Assembly: GCA_037974665.1 (NCBI GenBank)
Contig: CM075768.1
Span: 10,717,001-10,781,000, forward strand
Length of the DNA: 64,000 nucleotides
Reading direction: 5' to 3'
From: Ehretia macrophylla
Taxonomy: Eukaryota > Streptophyta > Magnoliopsida > Boraginales > Ehretiaceae
The notes beneath the pieces were generated by a model that saw only the letters and a program-made list of their open reading frames with translations, did no database searches and was not told the DNA's origin. Below, piece by piece: positions 24,131 through 35,175 of this stretch. The position numbers and the translations under genes are program-made. The stretch's first letter is position 1; each line of letters starts with the position of its first letter.

Positions 24131-24594
24131 GCTGACACATGGAGGCTGTCACAGTCACATAAGAGACAAATGGAAGTTTAGATCCACGTACATAATATGT
24201 GAAATAAAGTGAGGCTAACTACTTTTAAACAATTACTAAATTAGCCTTGATATTTAAATTTAAAATAACAACTTACCCTTTATATGACCCCACAATAACA
24301 TGTGTTAAATTGACCAAATTGGACATGAAAAAAAATAAATAAAAATCACACCCACCCCATCACTCATTGTATATGCATATCTATCTTTTCCTTTTCTTTT
24401 TATATGCTGCTGTTGAGCTTTTGTTGTCGTCGTCATTATGCCTCACCATCGTTATATGCATGAGGCTGTGATGATGTTTCATTTTTTAATTAATATCTTT
24501 CTGAGCTATCTTTCATTTTAGGGGTATGCAGCCATGGCATGGTTCGACTGTCTTTGTCTCGAAACACAAACAGATCTGAGCCTCCTTGAAAAAA

Positions 24595-24640
<46 letters not shown>

Positions 24641-25380
24641 TTGTATAATCTAGTTTATCAATCTGCATTTTTTTATAGTTGATTTGGTTGATATAAAATG
24701 GTGTATATTTCTATTTGAAATATAGTTTGCTATGGTTACTGTAAGATCAAGGTATTCATAATTTTTTTTTCCTTGTGCAAAGAAATGATGGTGTAGAACA
24801 AGACTATTGTAATGGTTGCAAGAGAATTAATGTAATTAAAGATCAATCGAGGCGTTGAGCTATGTAGCCAATTCATGAGTATCCAGTCTATGTAAAGAGC
24901 TCAACTATGAAAATGTGTGAATGAGTATATAATTTACTAGAAGAAATACTTCAATTGATGCTTATAACCACGTAATCTTGCACTAATTGGTTTCATGAAA
25001 TCAAAGATAAGATTAATGTCCAAAACTTTTGTGTACAAGCCAATAAAAGTATTAATGAATTACTCACCTCAAATCAATGTCATATCTCATAAATAAACCA
25101 CAATCAGTTACAACTAACACAATGAATGCATCCTCTATAAATAAAACAAACTCATATGGATGGTACACAAATGTGAATTTCACATATTATTTTGTAGAAG
25201 AGTAATATTGTTGACGAAAGAAGAAAATACCGATTATTTACCAGGTTAGTAAGATCCAATACTATTTTATGTTTTTTTTTAATGTATCAAGGAATATTTA
25301 GAATTTAGCTTAATATTGGTAGAAAAGTAATATTATTGATGTATATTGTCTTATCCTTTTACATATACACTAGTTGAAAC
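24131..25380. other. Intergenic, no gene seen
   Basis: AT-rich DNA with an (AT)n microsatellite at 24600-24638. ORFs are short and featureless. Confidence 0.4.
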
Positions 25381-25383
25381 AAT

Positions 25384-25558
25384 GTAATAGTTAGTAGAAA
25401 TGGAAAAATGGAAGAACAAAAAAATGTTTTGCTGAAACAATGTAACAGTTAGTAAAAATGGAAAAATGGATGAACAAAAAAATACAGTTAGTAAAAATGG
25501 AAAAATGGAAGAACAAAAAAATACAGTTAGTAACGATGGAAAAACAAGAAAATACTTT
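25384..25558. repeat. 39-bp minisatellite, about 4 units
   Basis: Copies of 'cagttagtaaaaatggaaaa' followed by 'atggaagaacaaaaaaata' occur at about 25387, 25446, 25483 and 25522; the last three are spaced about 39 bp apart. The array abuts the 144-bp array on its left side. Confidence 0.7.
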
Positions 25559-25763
25559 GCAATAGTCGAACCTGGGACTTTGAAATAGAGCTTGAAACTA
25601 AATGCCACTAGGCTGGAGACATTTCTAAGCATTAAATTGACAGAAAAATTTATTTATTCTCTTTTATACTAAAATAAGTAAAATGTTAAAATGCGTTTGC
25701 AAGAGTCGAACCAGGGACCTTAAGCTTGAGTTTGAGGATGTTTACAGCTATGTTGGGGATATT
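25559..25763. repeat. 144-bp tRNA-like array, left portion (2 diverged units)
   Basis: Two units with the landmark 'gcaagagtcgaacc.gggacc' at 25559 and 25699 (spacing 140) match the seven units at 29.0-30.0 kb. The sequence stops in the middle of a unit at 'ttggggatat', where the LTR element at 25764 begins. The missing half-unit resumes at 29031, so the two portions were once a single array. Confidence 0.8.
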
Positions 25764-28700
25764 TGTGATGCCCGAGAATTTTATCACACATATTTTAAAT
25801 AACTATTGCATAAACTACTTGTGCATTTTACGTGCATTTCTTGTCTTCTTTAATTGTTTATTTATGAGGCACTATTCATAAAAAAATTTACTGTCTCGGA
25901 TATGCAATTTAATATTTTTCCTAGGTCATATGATACATAATAGGAATCGGAAAATTTTCATTTTGGACTTTTGAGCTCGGGAGTATACAATTAGAAAATG
26001 TTTTCTGCATCATTTGAATAGTGTTACGTACGTAACAACCTTAGTTTGAATTAGTTAGCATTTAATTAGAGTTTTAAGCTCATTTGGTCAAGTAATTGTG
26101 GCATTTGACTTAATAAATCATAACCTACTCATACATATATACAATACACTACTCATATAAGCAAAATACTCATAAAACTAAAACAAAAATTTCCCAAATG
26201 CGCACCCCCCGGCCTCTTAAAACCGACAGCCCTATGCAAACAAAAGAGGGATTTCTTCATCTTCAAATCTTGATCTTGGATTATGTCAACTAAGCTTCAA
26301 CAAGGGATTTCAACCTAGCTCAAGCTTGTTCCTTGCATCTACAACATCATTGTGAGGAATTTTTGAATTTTCATGGAGTTTTAAAGTTTATGTTCAATTT
26401 TGCAATTTTCGGATTTTGCCATTAATGTGTCATAACATGCTTGATTATTGTTCTATATAGTATTATTACATGCTAGAGACCTTGTATATGCATTAGTATA
26501 GCTTGAAACTAAGTTTTTGACAAGATTTCAGTTGAGGAAGATGATGAATAGTGTAGTGAATAGTGAAATCCAAAAATTTGGTGTTTTGATAAAATTTGCT
26601 AATTAGATTGAATTGAGGCTTCCTTTAGGTACTTTAGATATTAGTGAAACTAGACAAAGGCTCACGTGAGGTTGAATTACCAGAAAATGAGTTAAAATGC
26701 AAAATTTGTTAACTTTAAAAAGGAAATTTTTCACGTAATGCAATCCAGGCACTTTTGAGCTTTAGATTAGGTATCCTTGGGGCATGGAAGCACTTATGGT
26801 GCTTTCGTTGCGTGGAATTGAGGTCTAGATAGGAAAGTCGTAGTTAAAACCCACTCGGCGCCTTTCCGAGCGTTTGCCTCCAAAACAGGTTTTCATGGCT
26901 TTAATAGGTGTCATTTGATATCATTAGGGATGTAATATGGTTGGTTTATAGAATTGGAGTTTTGAATTTCGTATGAAAGTAGAATTGCCTAGTTGAAAAA
27001 GGGGACTTTGGAATGAAGGTTTGAATTTGTCATGTTTGAATAGCTAGATAACCTTAGACGTGTTAGGAAGCCTCTAAACTGTATTTATGACGTGGTTTGG
27101 TTAATCGAATTAGGTAACTGTAGTTCAAATCACTTAAGGAGCTTTTTGGTATTTTTGTGTAATCATGTTTGGAAATGTGGTTTCATGATATTTAGGTGTA
27201 TCATAATGTGGCTAAATGGGATTGGTAAAGTTAGATTTGAAGTTCTATATCATATGTGAAGTTTAGGACCTAATTCGTAAGCAATTGGAAAAGGGTTTTG
27301 TTAGAATTTATATGAATTGGTTGAACTTATTGCTTAGTTAGTTATTTGAATTACTTAATTGTTATATTTGATTTTTAATTGAGTTGTATATGTTGTATTG
27401 AGTAAATAAGCATGATAATGACTCTTAAAACATGTTATAGTTGAATTATGTTTAAGTGTTAAAGTAGTTGTCTTGATTGGAAGTTTAACTTGATATTCCT
27501 TGTGGTATAAACGAAGTTAAGTTAGTTAGGGAGTTTAACTTGTTAGATGGTAACGTAGCTAATGCCCTTGCAAGACTAAGGAAATACTTTAGAGTCATTT
27601 GTGTGATTTCTTGGGCAATATGCCAATATGATATAAAGGTGATTATATATAACTTCTATTGTTGTGGATTGAGTTAAACAAAAGTTAAGTTAAGTTAGAA
27701 ATTAATATAGATAATTGTTAAAGTGCTAAACTTATATGAACACGCTAAGGTACATGTCCAAGCTAGTTCGAGGAGGTTGGGGTAATCGGAGCTATTTTAT
27801 TGCATATTTAGTCGGATCCAAGGTAAGGGAGTCTTTAACCCTTTTGTGCATCTTAGTTTATTTCATTGTTTTTAGATTATATGAGTTAGCTAATTGATAA
27901 AGTTTACATGTATCATTTATTTGTTACCTCGTGGTTGTTTGATATTATCTCGTGAATTCTTGAATTCGTGTCAGGTTGCGCAACCTTTTCGGACATGGTA
28001 GCGTCAAGAAACACGGGCGGCATCAGGCTTGCCGTGCTCCCTCGACTACCATGGTGCCTATTCCCTTTCTCGCTGAGTATACTCCACTATCCCAGAGGCG
28101 TGGTTCACCTGCTGGGCAAATGGTGCTACCTCAGGAGAAAGGATCGGGATACATCCGGAGTATCCCAACTTGTTGGAGTAAGGGTTTGCCGGCACTTGCG
28201 TGAAGTTCGTGGCTCGTGGTTCGAGTTTAAAGACTTAAAGTGGAACAGTATCTTTTTTAATGTGGTTAACTACTTGCTATTTAATCTTATTGTTTATGTT
28301 ATATATATGATTTCTTGTATCTACATATCATAATACACGCCCAGTATATTGCATCACCTCCATCACTGAGTAACTTGGTTACTCATTCCTCTTTTCAACA
28401 TATTTCAGGAAAAGCTGAAGATTGGATTGCCTCCTGTGTGACATGCTTGCTCTATCAGTGTGTAAAACATGGAAGAATGTGATCATGATATGCTTGTATT
28501 ATATTTGAGACTTTGTGCCCATGTATGTATTAATGTTATATCAAGGAATGTAATATTAAAGTTTTAGTTTTGTTTGATGATTAGGTACTAGTGGGCTTGT
28601 AATATCTTCTATTTGCTTTTCTTTATTACTTAGTAGTGCATGCTTGTGTGGACGATGAAAACTAGTTAGTTGGTTGGACACAAATTATAAGAAAGCTTGA

Positions 28701-29030
28701 TTGATAATATAGAGTGGTATGATAAGTGGATTAAAAAGATAGAACTTCAATGGATTTAATTTTGCATGCTTGTGTGATATGTTGTTGGGTTCCAAGGCTC
28801 GGATGGCCTTGAAGAGCTGGTTGGCTTTATGAATCTTAAAAGTTAAGTTGTATGAATGGTTGATTGTGATTCAGGACTTGTATGTGACTGTTGGCAGGTT
28901 TCTAGATAGACCTATATATAGGGGAAACTCCGTCCGTTTTTCCCTAAATTTCGTGCCCAGAGTTTGGAATTGGATTGAGAATAGCGTGACAAATAGAAGT
29001 CCTGGTCTCGTAAGGGATCGGGGCATTACA
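25764..29030 (+). mobile_element. LTR-type element (solo LTR-like), 3.27 kb, inserted in the tandem array
   Basis: The ends 'tgtgatgccc' and 'ggggcattaca' give TG...CA with short inverted repeats, and the flanks 'atatt' (25759-25763) and 'atatc' (29031-29035) are a 5-bp TSD. The end style resembles the nested LTR at 17766 read in the other orientation, so a large Gypsy/chromovirus-like LTR is likely. No gag-pol domains are visible; two overlapping ORFs at 27968-28333 have no recognised family. It is a fossil, probably a solo LTR. Confidence 0.72.
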
Positions 29031-30060
29031 ATATCCCTTAGCATCAAATTGAGAGGGAATTTATTTACTCTCTTTTCTGTCAAAAAGACTAAATTTTTTT
29101 TTGGCTTAGCGTTTGCAAGAGTCGAACCCAGGACCTTAAACTTGTGTTTGAAGATGTTTACCGCTATCCTGGAGATATCCCTTAGCATCAAATTGAGAGG
29201 GAATTTATTTACTCCCTTTTCTGTCAAAAAGACTATTTTTTTTTTTGGCTTAGCGTTTGCAAGAGTCGAACCCAGGACCTTAAGCTTGTGTTTGAAGATG
29301 TTTACCGCTATGCTGGGGATATCCCTTAGCATCAAATTGAGAGGGAATTTATTTACTCTCTTTTCTGTCAAAAAGACTAAATTTTTTTTTGGCTTAGTGT
29401 TTGCAAGAGTTAAACCCAGGACCTTAAGCTTTTGTTTGAAGATGTTTACCGCTATGCTGGGGATATCCCTTAGCATCAAATTGAAAGGGAATTTATTTAC
29501 TCTCTTTTCTGTCAAAAAGACTAAATTTTTTTTTGGCTTAGCGTTTGCAAGAGTCGAACCCAGGACCTTAAGCTTGTGTTTGAAGATATTTACTGATATG
29601 CTGGGGATATCCCTTAGCATCAAATTGAGAAGGAATTTATTAACTCTCTTTTTTGCAAGAGTCGAACCCAAGACCTTAAGCTTGTGTTTGAAGATGTTTA
29701 CCGCTATGCTGGGGATATCCCTTAGCATCAAATTGAGAGGGAATTGATTTACTCTCTTTTTTGTTAAAAACACTAATTTTTTTTTTGGCTTTGCGTTTGC
29801 AAGAGTCGAACCCAGGACCTTAAGCTTGTGTTTTAAGTTGTTTACCGCTATGCTGGGGATATCCCTTAGCATCAAATTGAGAGGGAATTATTTACTATCT
29901 TTTCTGTCAAAAAGACTAAAAAAAATTTTGGCTTAGCGTTTGCAAGAGTAGAACCCGGGACCTTAAGCTTGTGTTTGAGGATGTTTACCACTATGCTGGG
30001 GATATCTCTTAGTATAAAATTGAGAGGAAACGTTAATTATTTCCTTTTATGTTAAAAAGA
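29031..30060. repeat. 144-bp tandem array with tRNA-like (Pol III box) units, 7 copies
   Basis: Seven units are marked by 'gcaagagtcgaacccaggac' at 29115, 29259, 29403, 29547, 29655, 29799 and 29942. Spacing is 144 bp except 108 (an internal deletion in the fifth) and 143, and a degenerate eighth unit trails to about 30060. On the minus strand each unit reads an A-box-like 'agcatagcggtaaac' and, about 30 bases on, a B-box-like 'gggttcgactctt', the layout of a tRNA or SINE head. Because 144 is divisible by three, both strands are open for about 300 codons, but these ORFs are a by-product of the repeat. The units are highly similar, implying recent amplification. Confidence 0.88.
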
Positions 30061-30065
30061 CTTTT

Positions 30066-30252
30066 TAATTTTAGCTATGCTGTTAAAACAATTCGCTATT
30101 ATATTTACTGTTAAAAAAAATTAAAATTTTAAGATTATTATTAGAAAAATAAAAATTTTATTTATCTCTTTAATATGAAAAATATAAAATGGAAGCCCAC
30201 TGTTTGAGTATTAATTTATTATTCATTTTACTATTAAAAATAAATTTTTAAT
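30066..30252. repeat. Direct repeat, left copy (about 187 bp)
   Basis: This copy is similar throughout to 30624-30810. Shared blocks include 'ttagct.tgctgttaaaa', 'tctctttaatatgaaaaa', 'agcccac/at tgtttgagtatt' and 'ttactattaaaaa'. The copies are about 558 bp apart with unrelated sequence between. Origin unknown; they may be parts of one larger element. Confidence 0.65.
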
Positions 30253-30623
30253 TCTTGTTTTCATCTGTCTTCTTCCTCAAAAATCCAGTAATATTATCAT
30301 ACCTTGTCAATATGTTGCATAGTCTGATTCACTTGATAATGATGTATCACAAGTAGTAGTAAACTCAATAACGTTAGTATGCCAATTCTCATAGTATAGT
30401 AATACACGAGATGTATCACTAGTAGAATGGACAGATAATAGGTTCTGTCAAAAATATGTTATGACTTTGTATGTTTGCATGCAAAAGTATTTTCATCTGC
30501 TCCAAATCCCACATTCCCACTTCGTTAAAATAACAGTGCACATATTGTCCGCATAAAAAATGGCGATAAGGAAGCAACAAAAATTGTTATGTTGACTGTT
30601 AGAAAAATAAAAATTATTCTACA

Positions 30624-30810
30624 AAAATTAGCTTTGCTGTTAAAAAAATTATTTATTATCTTTGATGTTAAAGAATCTAAAATTTTAAGATGATTGTTAG
30701 AAAAAGAAAAATTTAAATATCTCTTTAATATGAAAAAATAAAAAATTAAAGCCCATTATTTGAGTATTAATTTTATATTCACTTTACTATTAAAAAATGA
30801 ATTTTTAATT
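30624..30810. repeat. Direct repeat, right copy (about 187 bp)
   Basis: Partner of 30066-30252. It ends about 100 bp before the MULE transposase start codon, so it may lie in the leader or upstream region of that gene. Confidence 0.65.
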
Positions 30811-30909
30811 TAAAGTCGTAGTCCATTGTAATTATTGTGTTTTGAAATTTATTGTGTATCGTATAACGTAACAATAATGCTTTATATTATAGTTGGAAGT
30901 TTTTTGAAG

Positions 30910-33263
30910 ATGGATGAGAGCCCGATTCCATGCAATGATGTTGATCACTCATCAAACATGCAACATCTAAGTAAAGAAGAAATATGTAAAATGAAATTTT
31001 CATCTGAAGATGATGCATTCAACTTCTATAACAATTATGCGTGCGGTGTTAGATTTAGTGTTGGAAAAGGTACGATTCATAGAGATAAATTAACTGGTGA
31101 AGTGTTAAATCGTCAATATGTTTGTCATTACGAGGGTGAGCGGAGTAAGGATTGCTTGGATATGCCAAACAGACAGCGAGAGCATCGTGCATTAACAGAA
31201 TGTAGTTGTAATGCAAAATTTCGTATTAGGCTCAACAAATTAACTATGCAATATGTTGTTACCACATTCATTGAAGAACATAATCATGAGTTGGTACCGA
31301 CATACGGCGTGTCATTCCTCCGCTCACACAGACACGTTGATGATGCACATAACGATATAGCCCATGCTTTGGATCGATTTGGTGTAAAAAAAAATAGAGT
31401 CATTAATTTTTTTAACTATGTGGCCGGAGGTTATCAGGACCTTGGGTTCACGAGGAAAGATCTTTACAATAAAATGGAACGCTATCGATCTGAGGAAGTC
31501 GTCAATGGAGATGCCAAAGCTGCTTTAGGTTATCTTCATGGGAAGTTGGATAGCGATGAGGGGTTTTTTTTTTCAATACACAGTAGATGATAAGAATCGA
31601 CTAGAGAAGTTATTTTGGACAGATGGGAGATCGAGGGATGAATTTGAAGTATTTGGCGATGTACTGATTTTCGATGCTACTTACAAGACAAATGCCTATA
31701 AATTTTCCTTGATCCTTTTTGCTGGGGTGAACAACCACCGAAACACATGTATTTTCGAAGCTGCTTTGGTAGAGAATGAGACCATCGAATCATACATCTG
31801 GGTGCTCAGCAAATTTCTGAATGCGATGGGAGGTAAGAGTCCAATATCAGTTGTCACGGATAGAGATAAGTCAATGCAGGCGGCAATCGCGACAGTGTTC
31901 CCTAAAGCAATGCACAGGCTATGCAAATGGCATCTTCAAAAAAATGCAAGTACAAATGTGAATATACCGAAGTTCAATATGACATTCAACTTTTATATGT
32001 CACTTAGATGTTCGATTGACAAGTTTGAGAATGTGTGGAGGGATATGGTTGTTGAGAAAGGTCTTGAGACCCACAAGTGGATCATGGATGTATACGAGAA
32101 GAGAAAACTTTAGACAGAGGCATATTTGCGCGGACATTTCTTTGCCGGAGTAAAAAGTACTCAGCGATGTGAGGGTATGAATGCATTTATAAACAGTTTC
32201 CTTGGAACAGATCAAAAGCTAATAGACTTCGTAAGGGACTACCATCGAGCATTGGAGCACGTGCGAATTAATGTGATCGAGGAAGAAGTGAAGACAAACC
32301 ATACGAAGCCAGTCCTCACCACTCCCCTGTAGAAATCATGCGGCATGCATCTAATGTGTATACACGAGCAGTGAAGATTAAAAAACACATTGAGTTGCAA
32401 GCAATGCTTTGGCACGATAAAGTTATCTCCCATAGTACTAATTCTCGCACTTATATCATTGCTGATTACAATATTGAAGGGTTAGTACATCATGTTTTGT
32501 TCAATAGGGTGTCATTGCAGATAAATTGCGAATGTAAAAAGGTTCAGTCTACGGGTTTGCCGTGTAAGCACATTATATATGTGCTTAAATGTGAAGGACT
32601 TAAGGAGATTCCCCCAACATGCATTAACCAACGATGGACAGCTGACATCAGCAAGGAGTTCCGTGATAAGAAGCTGATAGATGCCACAACAAAGGAAACT
32701 GAGACATCCCGAAATGGTTTCATAATTTCAAAGTACAATGAATTGGGGTTTTATGCCAAAAGGACGAGTCAGGTCTTTAAGGAAATAGTTGAAGGCATTG
32801 CGATCCTAACGGCTCGTGCCAAGGAGTTGTGGATGATAGAAGTACACGATGATGATGCTGGACCACAAGCAATGGATTTTGATGTTTTGGATCCTAAAAA
32901 AGCAAAGCTGAAAGGGTCCCAGGCAAAGGGTCCAGATAGCAACAGACAACCTAGGAAATGTAGCCGATACAGGTTTTTTTTTTTTTTTTTTAATTATACT
33001 TAGCATTTTGAAACTTGATATTTTATATGTTATATGCAATTTTTTGCAGATGTATCGGTCACCAAGCAAATAATTGTCCAAAGGTACGACGTGATGACAA
33101 TAATGAACCGCATCATGACTTAAACAACAGGTCTACACAATCAAGTATGCCTTGTTATTATGGAGATAATTATAATAATCTTAGCCAACTGCTATTTGGT
33201 TCGCAAAATGACACTGTCGGATCGACCTCATCATTCCATCCAACCAATTTTCAGTACTACTAA
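30910..33263 (+). pseudogene. FAR1/MuDR-type MULE transposase, nearly complete but broken
   Basis: The protein starts MDESPIPCNDVDHSS at 30910. It has a FAR1 DNA-binding domain (residues about 35-120: FSSEDDAFNFYNNYACGVRF, ECSCNAKF, EEHNHELV) and a MULE catalytic domain holding the DDE residues in VLIFDATYKTNAY, SVVTDRDKSMQAAI and STQRCEGMNAFI. Then come the SWIM finger CECKKVQSTGLPCKH and, after an intron (32973-33049), a zinc-knuckle end (IGHQANNCPK) with a stop at 33261. A slip at the ten-T run 31564-31573, a TAG at 32111 where the family normally has Trp, and a frame change near 32327 break it; the first knuckle Cys pair also reads C..Y. FAR1/FHY3 host transcription factors share this architecture. 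The neighbouring GRF and Ulp1 genes point to a transposon. Confidence 0.85.
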
Positions 33264-33733
33264 TGGAGGAGATTGTAATATAGGATTTTTAGTTTGGTAT
33301 TTTATGTATTTTGTTTAAAATGGCAATGTAATTGTGCACTTATTTTTGTAAGGTAATCGTTAAATTTTAACAAAAATATGCACAATGCGTAATTTTCAGT
33401 ACTACTAAAATTTTTATATTGATTATTACGTTGATTTTACTATTATGCCCTAAAATGCTTCCTACATAAACACCACAATCATTGTCTATATAAGGGTGTC
33501 TTTGCTTTGTCATTACATACCCCTTAACATTGTCATTGCCATAATTTCATCTCTCCCAGGCTTCACTTTCACATCTTTGTTTACACAGGTTTTTCGGTTA
33601 TATTTTGTAATAATTTTGTTTTCCAATTTTCTAATTGCCTTTTATTTGAATACCATCTGTCATTCATACTAACTAAATTATTTTTCGTAATGCAGTTATA
33701 GAAATTTTTTTTATTTATCAAACAAATATCGAA

Positions 33734-34141
33734 ATGTCTACATCGACTAATCGAGATAAAAAATGCGATGAGCCAGCACTGAACTTGAGATACGAGAACA
33801 AGAAATGTTGGTGCAATCGCAAAGCAGAAATTGTAGTTGTGAGTGACATTAAGAAGAACAACATAGGGCGGTTATTCTACACGTGTAAAATATGTAAAAT
33901 TTTCAAATGGTGTGAACCTTTTTCAGCATTTTGGTTCAGTACCAAACTCAACGTGTCCAAAAGAATAACCGACATTGATGATGATGACATTGGAGAAGAA
34001 GTATCATCTATGATAAAAGAGAAGAAAAATAAGAAGAATGAAATTGTAACCGGTGCCAATGTGAACACTTTTATTCTAGTTGTATTTGTTACTTTTTGCA
34101 TTTTCTTATTGTCATTCATGGTTGTAACAATCTCCAAGTGA
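33734..34141 (+). CDS. GRF zinc-finger protein with C-terminal membrane segment (MULE-associated)
   Basis: This intact 135-residue ORF starts with MSTSTNRDKK. The GRF-type zinc finger is clear: CWC at residues 25-27, then GRLFYTCKICKIFKWCEP with C51, C54 and the aromatic/Trp core. An acidic and then Lys-rich linker (IDDDDIGEE, KEKKNKKNE) follows. The end is a strongly hydrophobic segment (about residues 110-132, FILVVFVTFCIFLLSFMVV) with a two-residue tail, which looks like a tail anchor. GRF fingers bind single-stranded nucleic acid in other proteins, and small GRF ORFs often accompany plant MULE-type elements; the role in transposition is unknown. It lies 470 bp after the transposase on the same strand. 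Unlike its neighbours it is unbroken. Confidence 0.65.
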   Translation: MSTSTNRDKKCDEPALNLRYENKKCWCNRKAEIVVVSDIKKNNIGRLFYTCKICKIFKWCEPFSAFWFSTKLNVSKRITDIDDDDIGEEVSSMIKEKKNKKNEIVTGANVNTFILVVFVTFCIFLLSFMVVTISK

Positions 34142-35175
34142 GTTAATAATTTTTACAATATTACTAACTAATTTAATAAATTTCATTTTATTTATTGTTA
34201 TCCTTGATTAATTAAATTAACGATTGTGAATAAATTATCGTTATCCTCATGACGCGTCCATGTTGCTGGAAACCAATACAACCAAAAAAAATATCAAGGG
34301 TTGTTGCACGTTAATGATGGCCTTGTCCTTTGTCCAAAGAAAAAAAATAATTATGGCTTTGTAGGATTATGAGACACAATATTATGGCAATCTCATTATT
34401 ATGGCTCTGTAGGCTAGTTTTTTTTTGTTTTGTTTTAAAAAATAAGTGTATTATTTTAAGTAAATCCAAAGATGAATTTGGTTTGAGTTTAAACTTATAT
34501 TATTAACGAAAGCAATCACATTTGAAATGTGCTATTTTTAGTTAAAACTTATTGAACTTATGCACCTACAATGCTTCTACTTAACTTTATTTTTGTTTTG
34601 ATGGTTTAAGTTTGCGGGGTGCGGTTGGTTGAATCTTCATTATGGCACCTTCTTTATGCAATGTTATTTTGAACGAATATTATTAAAGATTCAATATCAT
34701 ATTACCAGCAAATCAATAAGAATGGTCAAGGGTCGTAAATGCATTGTAATTCAATACAAAACTAATAAATAACTAGAAAGATAGTACTTTCTAGAAAATA
34801 AAGAAATTTGGTTCAAATTAATTCCTTGAACTGGGCAAAATAAATAATTATTTAATAGTTGAAATAATGACCAATATTTTTCTTTATATCAAAATATGAA
34901 GGTATTATCATCAATCGAGACCATAAATAAAGATCATGTGGGATGGCTTTGCCAAAAGATTAACACCACTTTTTACAAGTTTGTTAGCAAAAATATTTCA
35001 TTTGCCAAAGGAAACACATAAATAAAAGACAAACAAAACGTCTGTAATCTAAAAAAGAAAAAGAAAAAAAAGAGTACCAAAATGTCACATTGGAACAAAA
35101 TACATAAAGGGTGGCAATTCATTGTCAACATCTATATCTAGCATCAAAAGGAAACATGTCCAAAGCCTACCAAAT
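34142..35175. other. Between convergent MULE genes, no gene seen
   Basis: AT-rich spacer between the GRF ORF (plus) and the 3' end of the Ulp1 gene (minus). It should hold the terminators of both; nothing more specific is visible. Confidence 0.4.

Noticed and set aside
27968-28333. Protein gene in the 25.8-29.0-kb element
   Set aside because: Two overlapping frames are open over the same stretch, no domain is recognisable, and it lies within an LTR-type unit.
28848-29875. Long ORFs on both strands (299 and 334 codons)
   Set aside because: They come from a 144-bp repeat whose length is a multiple of three; the protein is the same 48-residue phrase repeated on each strand, with no start context or domain.
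29031-30060. Functional tRNA genes in the array
   Set aside because: The A- and B-box-like motifs are present, but I could not form a full cloverleaf with an acceptor stem, so no tRNA call is made.
29031-30060. CRISPR-like array
   Set aside because: Whole units repeat, with no short repeat/unique spacer alternation, and the genome is a plant.
31696-31926. Minus-strand ORFs within the MULE transposase
   Set aside because: Antisense shadows of conserved transposase domains.
30910-33263. Functional host FAR1/FHY3 transcription factor
   Set aside because: Broken in three places and flanked by GRF and Ulp1 genes typical of MULEs; a transposon origin explains the set better, although host FAR1 genes share the fold.
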